Assembly (NCBI GenBank): GCA_030549335.1
Contig: CM060197.1
Span: forward strand, 46,651,654-46,715,653
DNA: 64,000 nucleotides
From: Pontederia crassipes
Lineage: Eukaryota > Streptophyta > Magnoliopsida > Commelinales > Pontederiaceae
Reading direction: 5' to 3'
Shown here: positions 32,180 through 44,789 of the stretch, in pieces
How the letters are laid out: every line of letters begins with the position of its first letter
How positions within the stretch are numbered: the stretch's first letter is position 1
Position numbers and translations under genes: made by a program
Notes under the pieces: model-generated
Told to the model about the DNA's origin: nothing
Databases searched by the model: none
The model's input: only the letters and a program-made list of their open reading frames with translations

Positions 32180-32640
32180 GGCGACACAATCATGTCGGTG
32201 CTAAGGTGACGCTAATGCATGGCTAAAAGATATAGTCACACATTAGCATCTAAATGGCATCGCACAGAGACAACAACGTTTAGTAGCTATTAGCGTCGCA
32301 ATGGCGCCGACGACAAATGTGACGCTACTAATGCTACACTCTATTGCGACATTAACATGACGCGAAATGTGTCCTCGCGAGGAGTTCAAAGGTGTCGATA
32401 ATCCGATGCTAAGTTGGCGCTGAAACATGCGACAATAATTAGATGCTAAGATGGCGCTAAACTTCTTCTAAATGTGAAGCTAAATAGACGCTAATGTGTT
32501 GTTGTGTTTCATCTCTAGTGCGACGCTAAAGTGACGTCAAATATGGCAATGCTAAACATGCGCTAAAGTGATGCCACTTGTGATATATTTGTAATAACAT
32601 CTAATCTCCTTGTGTGGCTAATGCGATGCTAAAGAGATGC
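32180..32640. repeat. CACTA subterminal repeats
   Basis: More than fifteen short words of the GCGACGCTAA, GATGCTAA and GGCGCTAA type occur in both orientations, the expected binding-site array for the TnpA-like protein. Confidence 0.7.
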
Positions 32641-34538
32641 TAAATACTAATAACTTTGCCCCATTCCAGCCGTTTTGTTCCCTTCCCAAATCATACAAAT
32701 TATAGAATGCGTATATAATGCATTCTTCACATTGATAACAATAATAATAAAGCAAAGCACTCATAACCATCACAAAAGTACAAATAAGATAACAAAACAA
32801 TATCACATAACAAAATCGTAATGCAAAAGTTTCTATCCTAAATTGTTATCGTCTTCATTGTCATTCCTGTCATTCGATGCCGACGTACTCGGTCCTTGGG
32901 CTCGTGGGGACCGACTCCATGGTTGAAGCACTGTCAAGATTGCCTACAAAAGTAGAGGCAAATGCTAAGGAAGCTGCTAGCTAGCTGCTCCGAAATGAGT
33001 CCCTAATATTTTCCATTACGAGCTCATTTGCGATGGATGAACTTGGAGCAGATGAACCGTCTGCATATCCTTCGCTTCTCCTAGGAACTTGAGCGGTTGT
33101 GTCTAGGCCACACAAGTATCCTCCTTGTATCGTACCGGCCACCTCCTATCAAACAGCAACTTCCTCTACAAAATAGATAAATTATATATAACATTATAAA
33201 CATATAAATTATATAACATAAAAAATATATATAAACATACAAAGTGTTATAATGTTAAAAGTGTGAAACATTTTGGAGATACGTTACCTTGTGGCTGAGT
33301 ACTAGGATTGTCTCTGTACTTCTCGATCATTTTCTGATTATACACATTCTAAAAAATTTAAACATTGAATATTTGAAAAATCATTTACGCTAATGTGAAG
33401 AACCAAGTGAACATGTGTTGATATTTACCAAAACTCTAAGAGCAGTGGGTGTGACCAATTAATTGGTCTTCGTGCTCTTATGTGGGACCTCGTAGACCGC
33501 ACGAAAGTCTACAATACGACATTGTTTTTTCCTGCAATAAAGTTTCATACTTTATAAAATATATAAGTATAAGATAAAAGTTTGATTATATCATTTTGTA
33601 TCGACATTATCATGCATCTTCGATGCTCTTAAATCGAGTGAAGTCGTCTGTGTCGATGCGCGCCTCCAACTTCAAAAGTCTATTAACTTTCGCCTTTGCA
33701 AACTTTTTTTTGTCAATCTTCATCCATAACGAAAATAATTCAAATATAAACTTACCACTTCTTACATAACGACTCCCAAATTGGGCGCTTCATATGTCTT
33801 GGGCATCTTTATATGCCCTACTCCAAATTGAGGCATGTGGGTGTAACAACTTTGCGAAACTTATATAGTCGATTTCTAAAGCATTTCACAGCCATCTCCT
33901 CAAACGATCTCAGGAGTGTCTCTAAATTTAGATTCTGATGAAACTAATTTGCTTCCTAAAAAAATATTATAGATGTTAGTAATTTAATGCAAAAAATAAA
34001 ATAATATAAAATAAAATATTAATGTTAAAAAAAGATCATGTAGTAAACAACAGAAAGATATAATCTCGCATATTGAATTGTGACATCTTTTCACGATCCT
34101 GCCCCTTCCGACAAGTGAAAAAGGACAAGAGCACTAACATCCCACACAGTAGAAGCGTGTATGAAAGTGGTCCTACAATTTACGAAAAAGAATTAATTTT
34201 GTGTTTATAAACAAAATTATAGAAGGGGTATGTAAGAACTTATTTAACTTACGACCAAACAATATTGTTCACAGTGACCACCCCATTATCGTGGAATCCC
34301 TTTCTTTTTTGTCGAAGAGGAATCATCATCTATTACAGTTGGAGTAGGCTGAGAGGGTCCAACAAGATCGACGGGCCCTGTTATAAAAGAAATCATTAGT
34401 ATAATACAAAAATAAACTAATGATAGTTCATATATCAACAGTAAAGTTCGCATCCCGAGTGGTATCAAGTGTTGGCTCTTAAAAAAAGTAGTCCGCTTGT
34501 AAGAATGTGTCGATCATGTCTCATCGATGGTGTCGCAA

Positions 34539-36335
34539 CTAACAATTACTAAAATAAGAAGATAGTGTATGTCGCGATTGGAACTTCACCATTGATTTCC
34601 CCATCACCACCGTCTTTGAACTTGCGTATGTTGCGATTGTATGTGTGGGAAGTAAGGTTGGATGCATCACATATGAAATATGCTTCAAATATAACATGCA
34701 TTTTTTGAAAGGATACATCCACCGAAATTGAACTGGACTAGCAACTTTTGTTTCATATGAAAGATGTACAATCAAGTTCTCCATCACATCAAAAAAGAAG
34801 GTGAAAATATCTTCGCACACACGGTAATCACAATAGAAGACTCTAAATGAGACATATCTTCTTCACGAATAGTGGATGTACAAATCTCATTAAAGAATAT
34901 AGATAACTCCGTTAATGTTTTCCAAATGACCTTTGGCAAAAGTTCTTTAAAAGTAACTGGAAGCAATCTTTGCATGAAAATATGACAATGTATCTTCCAA
35001 TTTTTCATGTTGAAATAATGAGATATGTTTGATGCATATCCATTTGAAAATTTCAATTCTTTGACCAATTCAAAATCCACTTTGTGTTGATCATTGTCTA
35101 AGACGTATGTAGCTTTTGGCTTCTTGCATTTTTCATTTTAAAGATAAATAATATCTAATTCTAGTCTTCTACATATATCTATCATGACTTCGTGGGATTG
35201 TATGATATCTTTTGTTCTTCCTTTAACATTCATAATAGTGTTGAAGATGTTGTCAAATACGTTCTTCTTGACATGCTTGACATCCAAGTTATGTCATATG
35301 AAGACCAATAAGGCAACTCCCAAAAATACTTATTTTCTTTCAATTATGTTCACTTCCAAAATCAATTTACTTGTAAGAACTAGCCTTCAAATCGAATGAG
35401 ACTTGATTAAGTTTGTTGACCTCCTCTAGCATTTCTTGTCTTGTGAAATGAGGAGGCAACATGTACTTAGTTGCATTCTTCTTCGTAATTTGAAAATCCT
35501 TTCTCGGTTTGTATCTAGACTCGCCACAAATAGAACAACTGAGAAGTGAGTTATTTTCCTTATAATACAACATAATAGCGACATGTATCAATCTTTTAAT
35601 AGTGCAAACCTAAATCTCTCATCAATCTTTTGCACTTGTAAAAACTTTTCGGCAACCTTTCTGATGTTGGAAGCATACTCTTGATAATGACAATCATTCA
35701 ATTAAAATAACTTTGGCTCATATTAAATTTTGATTTCAAGTTCATTAGTTGTGTCACTGCAAAAAGTGTAGTTTGCTTCATGTATCCATCCCATAAAGGT
35801 TCGTCAGCTTATCTGAGAAGGTTATAAAACTTAGAGGCCGAAGGATTTTGATCTTCTTCAATAACATTTTTTGCTTCCATTGCATCTCGTATTATGTCCC
35901 CATACGGATTGCTCGATTCACCCACATTGACATCTATGTTAGCATCAAATGTTATCTCTTTATTCCATCTGTCTTCGCCATGAAAAAATTAATTTGTGTC
36001 TTTTAGTAAGAAACCATTGTAATATAAATCCTTCTCCACATCATATTTAGTTTCTATTGATAACATTTGCATTTTTGACATGGGCATAAGATTTCGCCAC
36101 ATGAAGAAGCAACACCTTCATTTCCATGTGCCACCTTAATAAATTCATAAACACAATCATTATATTCTTTTGTTATAATACCACATTTATCCTTCCAACG
36201 ATGAATCCAACTACGATATGACTTTGTCATTTCTATAATAGACAACATTAAAGCATATGTCATTAAATTCTTTCTGATCAATGAATTATTATATTCTGGT
36301 CTCTTTTTTTTCAATGTTCTCATTTTATTTACCAA
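34539..36335 (-). pseudogene. CACTA transposase (TNP2 family) relic
   Basis: Read from the right, 36335-36054 contains a Transpos_assoc-type domain (SYRSWIHRWKDKCG, DCVYEFIKVAHGN, LCPCQKCKC). 35591-35367 has a CSICGESRYKP zinc-ribbon-like word. 35080-34784 has SNGYASNISHYFN, CHIFMQRLLPVTFKELLP and FFNEIC. 34820-34539 has FFFDVMENLIVHL and PVQFRWMYPF. The last two make the DUF4218 region usual at the C-terminal half of TNP2 proteins. The pieces lie in different frames with AT-rich gaps, the catalytic middle is not clearly visible and a frameshift separates the two DUF4218 parts, so this copy is dead. Confidence 0.75.
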
Positions 36336-36420
36336 GAATGTTCATCCACATTCTTGTTAACTAATGCATGCAAAATATAACATACTTTAGTCTACTATTT
36401 AAATTAATATTTCGGTAATT

Positions 36421-38454
36421 TGATCATGGTATGCATCAATTTAAGTCATTTTTTAGTCATAATTTCAGATTTATCGATTCCAATTATTAATTCTTTGTAT
36501 ATTTTAATAATGGACGGATTAATTAAATTTTGATAATTATTTTGGAGAACAAGCCGAGATGATGGATAAATAACCAGGCGCAAAAGATATAATTGGGGAT
36601 AAACTCAAGGATCAATTGAAATTCTATCCATTATTGGATGCAAAAACACTAGCATTAGCTGACATTTATCTTTCTCAAAAGAGAATCGAAGCTAAAGGAG
36701 TTTTATCGGGCGCAAAACACACAAAGAAGCCATCATTAACCAATATTTTATCGATTGTTATCGGCCGTGATGCATATCAAGATGTTTTTATCGGCCATGT
36801 TCATAATGATTGGGCACCAAGTGAATGAAACATTAACTGATACTTATCTTTATCGGCCGAAAAGTGTGTTATCATGGGTGCCAAATGATGGGAAAATCCG
36901 AGAACTAGGAGAGAAGATCGCAGAGAGATTGCAGAAAAATAGAGGAGACACACGAAATTTACCCAGGTTCACCCTTGAGATGAGGGCTACGTCCTGCAAA
37001 GAGGTTCCACTATATGTTTAGGTTTACAGTCGCCACACCAAATTACATTAAAAATTAGGCTATTAATAGCCTCTCCAAACCGGGTTTAAAATCCAAACAA
37101 ACAGAGAAAAAACCTAATCCGAACCACACGGGCCGGCTAAACAAAAGCCCAAAACCCGTCTAGGTTTCGGGGAAGCGGGACCACCGTCAGGTGGCGGGGC
37201 CCCCCGAACCCCCCTTTCGTTCGTACGCCAGCAATAATGTTAATTGGGTAATACTCAGATTCCCCTAAGCTCACGTGGGCGAACCCGGTGTGAGAAACAA
37301 GGGGCCCTGAAGTATTCACCAACTCTAACACCAAAGTGGATAAAGTCATAAACAACTCAATTCGTAAAGTTTGTCTCCACAAAATTAAACTCGGTCGTAC
37401 GATATTCATGATCGTGATCAACATGAAGACCGTACCACACTTACAAAGAGAGGAGGAAACCATCATCCCAATTGGTGCTCTGAAGTCCAGGTTTCTTCCA
37501 TAGAGAGTTGTGAGTCTGCAAGCTACGACCAAGAGGAGAGGTGCGACCGTTGGAGGTTGATTGTAACTTTGATCAAGTGCGAGAGGCTGCCGAATTTATG
37601 CCCGTGATTCGAAGGCCTTCTTATTTGATTGTTATCTGGGTGTAATTCTTTATATTATCTCTCCAAAATTTCTAGGATGAACTCCATATTTTCAGTTATT
37701 TTATTATATGAGATCATTATTTAATAAATGAAAACTATTTGAACCATGTTATTAATCGAGTTAATTATCTTTTCGGTTTCTTTTTTTATGCATGCTAAGT
37801 TTATTGCCTTTTGATGAGTAATATAATTTTTAATATTAGATTACAAACCTATGTTGGGGTGATTAATTTTAGTAATTATTATTGCTCTGATAATTGATCT
37901 TTTAATTTTAAGTTGATACATACATAACACGTATTTGGTAACTCATCGATTGTGCCAAATTTCGTGCGGTTTATACCCAGCGTGGATAGTTATTAATTTA
38001 GGATTTACAATTTCATGCATTTTAGTTTTCTGTGAATTAAGGGGTTTACTCAGCGCTAGAAATCTTTTAAATTTACAGAAGTTAAGATAGTTCGATTTAG
38101 TCAGAGCATAAATCATTACTTTTAGTGATCCTAATCCGTCATAAGAATCAAAGTTATTATTTACTATAATAGTGGATCATACAAGTTTACCTTTGCAATT
38201 TTCATCCTAAGACCTACTTCAACACCATTATATTATCTTATCTTATTATTATCTTATTTTCTCTATTTTATGGTATAATTACAAAACTTATCTTCAAAAT
38301 TTATGTTTTTCTTCTCTCATTAATTTATAAATTTAAATATTGAATTAATAATATTTCTCGTAGGTTCGACAGTCTTTATTCTTTTTACTATATTACTTTA
38401 GCAACTAGTGCACTTGCCAATGAATTTATTTTGCTACATCATTTTACGCATCAT
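36421..38454 (+). mobile_element. probable Athila-like solo LTR with a foreign block inside
   Basis: The right end (GCAACTAGTGCACTTGCC, then ACGCATCA at 38454) matches the end pattern of the Athila-like LTRs (GCGCTTGCTAGTG...GCATCA at 7960-7996), and a GGTTCGAC box precedes it. The left edge near TGATCATGGTATGCATCA is tentative. 36850-37600 has a different, GC-richer composition with an ACCCAGGTTCACCC...GGGCTACGTCC word like a copia LTR, so it may be a nested insertion. No internal domains adjoin. Confidence 0.4.
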
Positions 38455-38905
38455 TAATTAAAATGAGAACATGACCGAAAAGACCAAAATTTGATAATAA
38501 TTTATCAGTATTTGATTTCAAGTTGAATCTCATCGAATATGGAAGGGAAGCTTAATTAAGAACAATATAGTTAATTTGTTCATTTATTTTTCAAGTCACA
38601 ATGTTCATTTAATTGGAGACATGCATAAGAACCAATATAATTTTTTGTTTATCTATGTTTGAAGTCACAACGTTCATCTAGTTAGAAGCATAATTAAGAA
38701 TAATATAATTTATTTATTCATGCTAATCTAATTGGAAGCATAATCAAGAACAATATAGTTGAAACCATAATTAAGAACAATATAATTCAAATAGTATTGT
38801 TCAATTTGTTATGCTAATCTGGTTGGAAGCATAATTAAGAACAATATAGTATAATATAACTAAAAATATAATTAAGAACAATATAATTCAAATAGTACTA
38901 TTGAA
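38455..38905. repeat. degenerate repeats of a CATAATTAAGAACAATATA unit
   Basis: The word AATTAAGAACAATATA or a close variant recurs about eight times between 38565 and 38893 at irregular spacing, alternating with CTAATCTAATTGGAAG-like words. It is AT-rich and non-coding. Confidence 0.7.
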
Positions 38906-39740
38906 TTAACAAAAAGGGGACTTACCGCATGGCCGTGGCGTCAGAGGATGTTGGGGGCAGTGGCGACGTCCGGCCATGGCATGGGAGGAGGGCGACGGAG
39001 GGCAGCGGAGGACGGCGGCGACGTCCGGCAATGGTGTCCGAGGAGAGTGGAGGTGGGCACCAGTCGGTAGGGCCGAGGAGGGCAGCGTCCGGCAGGGCAG
39101 AGAGCGGCGTCCGACAAGGCGGAGGGCGGCGTCCGACAAGGCGGATGAGGGCGGTGTTCGGCACTAGGGAGGGTAGCGTCTGGCAGCACGGAGAGCGGCG
39201 TCCGGCAAGGCGGAGGCGTGCGGTGTCCAACAGGGTGGAATTGGCATCAGAGAGGAGGGCGGGGGAAGTTGGAGGAGGGCTACGAAAGTTGGAGGAGGGC
39301 AGGGGAGGAGACGGAGGAGCAGGCCGGCGGGATCGGATGACGCAGTAGAGGAGGGCGGGGTAGGAGGAGGCCGGCAGGATCGGATGAGGCAGTAGAGGAG
39401 GGCGGGGTAGGAGGAGGCCGGCGGGATCATAGGAAAGCACTGAAGAAGGGCGACGGGGTCGGAGGAGGCCGGCGAGGTCAGATGAGGGAGGCGGGGTCGG
39501 AGGGGGGCGACGGGGTCAGAGGACGGTGATGGGATCAGAGGCGGCCGAGCGAGGCATGAGGAGGCAAGCGGGGTCGTAGGAGGGCAGCGGAGGACGTGGA
39601 GGAGGCGGAGGAGGGCGGCGTCCCGCAAGACACCGAAGGAGGACAGCGGAGGACGGGGTCGGCGGTCGCAATCGATCATCGGTCGAACAGTCGCACGATC
39701 GCCAGTCGCCGGTCATAGTAAATAGTTATCAGGCACCGGA
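38906..39740. repeat. GC-rich minisatellite-like block
   Basis: An abrupt shift to GC- and purine-rich sequence built of GGCGGCGTCCGGCAAGGCGG and GAGGAGGGCGG(G/C)G units in imperfect tandem. Long open frames exist on several frames of both strands because stops are scarce; their translations are Pro/Ser/Arg/Gly low complexity with no domain. I do not call a gene. Confidence 0.7.
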
Positions 39741-40112
39741 TCTAGCACCTGACGGCCGGATTGGCCGTCAGGCATCATATCTGGCGGCCGGATCGGTCGT
39801 CAGGCACCGGATCTGGCGGTCGATCCGGCCGTCAGATGCTTGTCGGCCGAATCTGGCCGCCAAGCGCTGGATCCAGCACCTGGCGGCCGGATCCAGCCAT
39901 CAGGCGGTGGTCAGCATTGGGGCCGATCTTCGGCGTCCACCCTACAATTCCCAGTCGCAAACCCGGTGACATTCTCGGACCCGAAACTGGATCCGGTCAG
40001 GTTCGGGTTCGGGTCCGGTACCGGGTCGAAAAATTTTCGACCCGCATAATTCGAGTCGGACCGGGTTCGCTTAGACCCGGACCCGATACCGGGTTTGCTC
40101 AGCCCTATTATT
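39741..40112. repeat. GGATC(T/C)GGCGGCCGGATC repeats running into a hAT-like terminus
   Basis: About eight imperfect units of GTCAGGCACCGGATCTGGCG are followed by GGGTTCGGGTCCGG / CGACCCG words as at 541-806. The block ends TTTGCTCAGCCCTA; the reverse, TAGGGCTGAGCAAA, is a common plant hAT end. Sequence from 40113 continues the host spacer shared with 17558, so the right edge is well placed. The left edge is unknown. Confidence 0.55.
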
Positions 40113-42360
40113 GAAGTTAGGATAATATATCGATCTAATTAAAACATTTCAAGAGGCTCGAATTTATTTATAAAGAAAATACATATATATAAACAAATAT
40201 TCTAAAATAATTTTAAAAATATATAGTTCAAATAATTTCTTTTTTAACACTCAACTCAGATTATAAACCAAAATCAATTATCGCATATTTGACGATGCAT
40301 TTTTTTATCATTGAAAAGTCGACTTCTCCAAAAGTGATATAATAAATCAAAATATGTTAACAAAAATTAAACATGATGAAAATAAGAAAAAAAAGTAAAT
40401 TTCACCTACATTAAATAGTATTATCATGAACATAAATTTTTATTATTATAATTGTATCGATTATAATAATCTCATAGGATTGTTCAAATGAAAATTTGTA
40501 CATCAATTAAGCATTTTAATCTTGTAAAATCATAAGACCGAGATATGATAATCATTTTTGTAAAACTAATTTTGGAAATTTTGATTTCTTCTCTTAATAA
40601 CAACCTCAGAAAGATGTAGAAAAAAAAAAAGATGGCTAGCAAATGATGTAGTAGGATGTCATGCATGCCGAAATGTTTCTCAAATACATGTAAGGAAGAA
40701 GAAGAAGAAGAAGAAGAAGAAGAAGAAGAAGAAGAAGAAGAAGAAGAAGAAGAAGAAGAAGAAGAAGAAGAAGAAGAAGAAGAAGAAGAAGAAGAAGAAG
40801 AAGAAGAAGAAGAAGAAGAAGAAGAAGAAGAAGAAGAAGACTTCAATTGGAAGGAAATTTGAATTACAGCTCGTCCGATTCCAACACACACTAACAGTGC
40901 CACACCACAAACTAATCAATTACATCGAACCATCTCTTCACAAGCTACTCAACAGCTCAATTTATAATTCCTGCTAGCTGATACAAGATGGATTAAACTG
41001 GTATTATAAATCGGATAACACTGCTAGAAAGTAATATGAAGACTCTACAAATCGGCGACAACTCCTTTCTTCTCAGGCGACGATGGACGGAATCCTGCCG
41101 GCAACAGATTCAACTAGGACGACGGTGCATGAACTCCAATAATCTCTTTTTATTGGTTGTAAGGGATAAATACTATTAAGCTAAATACCAATAATATTTT
41201 TTATTGTATATGTATATATTTTTTGTTATTATATGAATAAAATATTATTAATCAATTTGGTTAGATAAAGTACTAGCTATTATACTTTTTACTCTGATTC
41301 CATATTATTGAGATGTTAATAACTATAGATACCAGATAACCAGATGTTTAAAAGAAAAAAAAATCAGTTACAAGGAGGTTCACGCCCTTGAAGAAAAAAT
41401 AATAGAAAAAAAAATAATATATACATGTGCCACTTAGGGGTGAAAGTAGTTTCAATCAGGTTGGATTTTCGATCTAGAAAAAATAATCATTACTTTTAAA
41501 GTTAATTTTTAAAACTTAAAAAACCATCTTAAAACTATTTAAAAAATAAAAGTCATCCTCTAATAAATTGGTTTATTCAAGTGATTTTTTGGGACTTACT
41601 TTTATATAATTATATCATAAAATTAAATTAATATAAAATATTTATTTTTATATTAAATATAAAATATACTACTACAATTTTAAAATTATTAAATTAGAGT
41701 TTGATAGTGTGATAGAAAAGTATGAAATTTTATACAAAAAATATTATATCTATAATAAAAGAATTGGTAACATATAAATTAATTATATAAATAAAAAATG
41801 AGTTCCACATGTTCCTATCATTTTCATATAAGTCCTAATTTTAATGGGTGGATTTTAATTTATTAAAAAACATTCTAAATCATGTTGACTCTTAATTTTT
41901 TTTATTTTTTCGATTTAATTTTTTTGAGCCACGTAGATTTTTTAGATTCATAGATTTTTTCTTACACCCCTAGTGACACTAGTGGCATATTATCAGTTTT
42001 CATTAAACTAATTTTATGAGATTTGAAATTGACATTTTCCTCTTTTTTTTTTCCATTTGGATATGTATTTGGCAAGATGAACAGATGCCTTCAATGGGCT
42101 ATTGATTTGAAACGAACGTGGCCCGTCCGGCCCATTATCCACGTGACTAAATCATTGATAGCCAATTTTCGTTCTTTAGGTATATGGATTTTATCGGGAG
42201 ATAGGGATTTAAAAAGGAGGTCAATAATAACAACATTAATAACAATTTTGAAACCATAATAATAATTTGGTTGGCATAATAATAATTTTCTATCGCTTCG
42301 ACGTCCGTCTGATTGCTGGCGATCAGGAGCGCCAACATAAATTAAGAGACATCAAAGTAT
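40113..42360. other. host spacer copy, paralogous to 17558-18170, 18430-18680 and 29303-29480
   Basis: 40113-40690 matches 17558-18165, 41250-41275 matches 18430-18460, and 41976-42140 matches 29315-29480, in the same order. This copy therefore shows the block before the MULE inserted in the other one. No conserved coding frame is seen. A short minus-strand frame ending at 41075 (VESVAGRIPSIVA) is the only protein-like piece and is weak. Confidence 0.65.
40694..40840. repeat. (GAA)n microsatellite, about 49 units
   Basis: Uninterrupted GAA repeat of about 147 bp in the host spacer copy. The paralogous position at 18165 has none. Poly-Glu, poly-Ser and poly-Phe frames across it are artefacts. 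Confidence 0.97.
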
Positions 42361-42363
42361 TTC

Positions 42364-42430
<67 letters not shown>
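42364..42430. repeat. (AAT)n microsatellite
   Basis: About 22 AAT units in an AT-rich spacer. Confidence 0.95.
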
Positions 42431-42964
42431 TCTTATTACCTGTTTTTTAAATGACATTACATTTTTCACAAAATTGGATTCTTTTTCCTTTTGTTATAGA
42501 TGTATATCATAAGAGTGTTTTTTTTATATCATCTTTGATATAAAAATCAGCAAAGCCACTCCACGTTCTTGAGAAGATATCAAGAAAATATCTCACGCAG
42601 AATATTAATAAGCGGAAAGATGACGATCCTTATAGAAAAAACTAAAAATATATAAAGGAACGCAAGACTGAAAGTTCTTATACTGCAACCAATCTTTTTA
42701 ACTATGCACCTGCTCCAATTAAAAAAAAAACAACTTATCACATCAAAATTAAACCACCAATCTTAACTAGAGATAAAACATGGATATATTTATGAGATTG
42801 ACAATATCTTATCCTGCCTCAGGTAGGTTAAAGCTTTTAAATTAAGGTTCGTTCTCCTTAATTAATTTGTGATGCATATATAATTCACTATATGAATCAT
42901 GCAGGGCGATGCATCTTTCGGTTCATCCTTGACATCAATATGGTTCAAGGTTCGTTCTCCTTAA
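42431..42964. other. AT-rich spacer with a 105-bp direct repeat
   Basis: AAGGTTCGTTCTCCTTAATT occurs at 42846 and again at 42950. Nothing else is recognised. Confidence 0.5.
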
Positions 42965-43064
42965 TTAATTATGTGGTGGCGGATGGTGGTTGGACTCGGG
43001 TCGGACCAGCCTGGCACGATCTAGGCCTGGGCTGAATGTGCCGTCCCTTCGAGCCGGGCGCTCA

Positions 43065-43065
<1 letters not shown>

Positions 43066-43130
<65 letters not shown>
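43066..43130. repeat. (TTA)n microsatellite
   Basis: About 21 TTA units. Confidence 0.95.
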
Positions 43131-43300
43131 TTTGAACCCATGACCTCCGTTTAGTTTTATATGTAGTAACTACTAATTCAAAATAGAAGATGTGATAATG
43201 GACCACATTAAATATATTAAAAATAATAAGATTTATCTTTTAATTATTATTTTATATTAATATACCTGATTAAAAAATTTCAAAATTTTTAGGGGACTTG

Positions 43301-44388
43301 TGTCACGCCTTATTCTTCAGCCACATCCCAGGATGAGCGTGAGACGGTGGGCCGACAAAGCTGGGACACAGGCGGCGCCCACTTTAGCAAAATGCACACT
43401 TGAGCAGAATGCGCATTTTGACAGAACATCCAGTTTGACAGAACGCTTACTTTGGCAGCGGCGGCAGGGCAGTGCGTCATGCAGCTAGGCAGCAGAGGGA
43501 TGATATCGTTCCAAGAAAAATTGGCTCATTCCAAAGTGTTCGAAAGGTTGGCAGATATCAGGCAGGACAGCTGGCCATGAGTGATCAGCGTTGGTTACTC
43601 GCAGGATAAAGATTGCGACTAGAAGATATGTTGGAGTTGTACCATATCTGCTAAGATCATGGAGGATCTTTGGAATCTGGCCGGCCACCTTATCCTAACT
43701 AATTCAGGTGATCAGGAGGATCTTGAGGAGAAGATCAGGAGTAATTGTGAGGATTATTCCACCCAACAACTTGGTGAGCAGATCAGGGAGATCTTGCGGA
43801 TATCAAGGAGGATAACTGAAGAGATCTCGAGATGATCACGAGGATCATTCCAAATTAATCTGGTGAGAAGATTAGAGGAGACTTGAAGAGAAGATCTTGT
43901 GTCAACTAGGGGGTTTTTACGGATGGAGGGAATCGAGGAGCATATCCTGACGAGATCAGCTAGAGAATCGAGAGGATATCCCAAGATATTAACTGAGAGA
44001 ATCAAGGAGGAAGATCTCGGGATATCAACAAGAGATCGAGAGGGTTCCTAAAATCTCCGCCACATCAAGGGGGAGTTAATACTGTTGCTCTCCCCATACT
44101 TGTATAAATTGGCCCTTAGAGTCGGCCATTGTACTCATCTTTTCATTCGGCCTTCAGCATCGAGTCGAGAGTTGTCGATTGTGTTGTTTGGAGTTGAATA
44201 GATCTACTTTCTCCCACAACCTCGAGTGCTTTTTCCTTGTGTCTTGTCTCATTTTATTTTGTCTTCCACTGCGTGTTCATGCAGTCGTCGCGAGGATGCC
44301 CGGTCAGACTGCTTGGATCATCGTGCACAGAGAGGTTTTTAAGGTCGGTTGCACTCAAGTTCTAAATCAGGAACTTTGAACCGTGACA
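43301..44388 (+). mobile_element. copia 3' remnant: internal tail plus LTR
   Basis: A polypurine tract (AAGGGGGAG at 44068-44076) precedes a 306-bp LTR (44083-44388) that starts TGTTGCTCTCC, contains a TATAAATT promoter word and ends GTGACA. Upstream 43301-44067 is GA-rich sequence with AGGAGATC repeats and no recognisable domain. No 5' LTR. Confidence 0.6.
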
Positions 44389-44789
44389 CCCGGGCCCAAC
44401 ATGAGTCTACCCTACCCTTTTACCCTCTTCCTTGGCTTAAGTCAAATTTAGTTTAGTATAATTATATATTAATATGTATGTTTAATAAAATTTAAAAGTA
44501 ATTGTATTGATTATCCCTCTTTATAAATTGTAGGAGGTTAGGGATCGAAACTAGTCACATTCTTTTTTTTCACTCATAATAATATGTAAATAAAAAATCA
44601 TGTCACACCGAATCGTGCTGGACTGGACCCGTGCTCGCCGAACCGTACCTAGCACCTTGCTGGGCAGCCCAGTATGATTTGACCCGCACCCAACCCAATT
44701 ATCAGGCCCAGGTCGGGCTGGCCCGGCAAAAATTTGTGCAGGCCGTGGGGTCGGCCGTGCGGCCCGCACTAATGTCCATCTCTACATGC

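Larger units (their letters stand above)
32157..36420 (-). mobile_element. En/Spm-type CACTA transposon, 3' end to transposase N-terminus
   Basis: The left terminus (TACTACAAAGAAATCTG, a worn CACTACAA) is followed by 450 bp of short subterminal repeats of the GACGCTAA / TTAGCGTC kind (32180-32640), typical of CACTA subterminal binding regions. TNP2-type transposase pieces lie on the minus strand at 34539-36335. The right terminus is not found; an LTR-like block begins at about 36421, so the 5' end is missing or lies beyond it. Confidence 0.75.
42965..44784. mobile_element. hAT-like non-autonomous element remnant with nested copia LTR
   Basis: The right end reads CATCTCTA; its reverse TAGAGATGGACATTAGTGCGG followed by GGCC/GGGCC-rich sequence is a familiar plant hAT-like terminus. 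The left part (42985-43065) has matching GGGTCGGACC and GGCCTGGGCT words but no clear terminus. Between them lie a TTA microsatellite and the copia remnant. Boundaries are approximate. Confidence 0.35.

Noticed and set aside
36616-37021. Plus-strand frames of 70 and 88 codons
   Set aside because: They lie in an LTR-like block with no domain and run across composition changes.
38922-39679. Long overlapping open frames on both strands (139-172 codons)
   Set aside because: They lie in a GC-rich minisatellite where stop codons are rare; the translations are low complexity with no domain, and several frames are open at once.
40484-40919. Poly-Ser, poly-Glu and poly-Phe proteins
   Set aside because: Translation of the (GAA)n microsatellite.
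41060-41140. Short minus-strand frame ending VESVAGRIPSIVA
   Set aside because: Fewer than 25 codons, no start or domain, and no counterpart in the paralogous copy.
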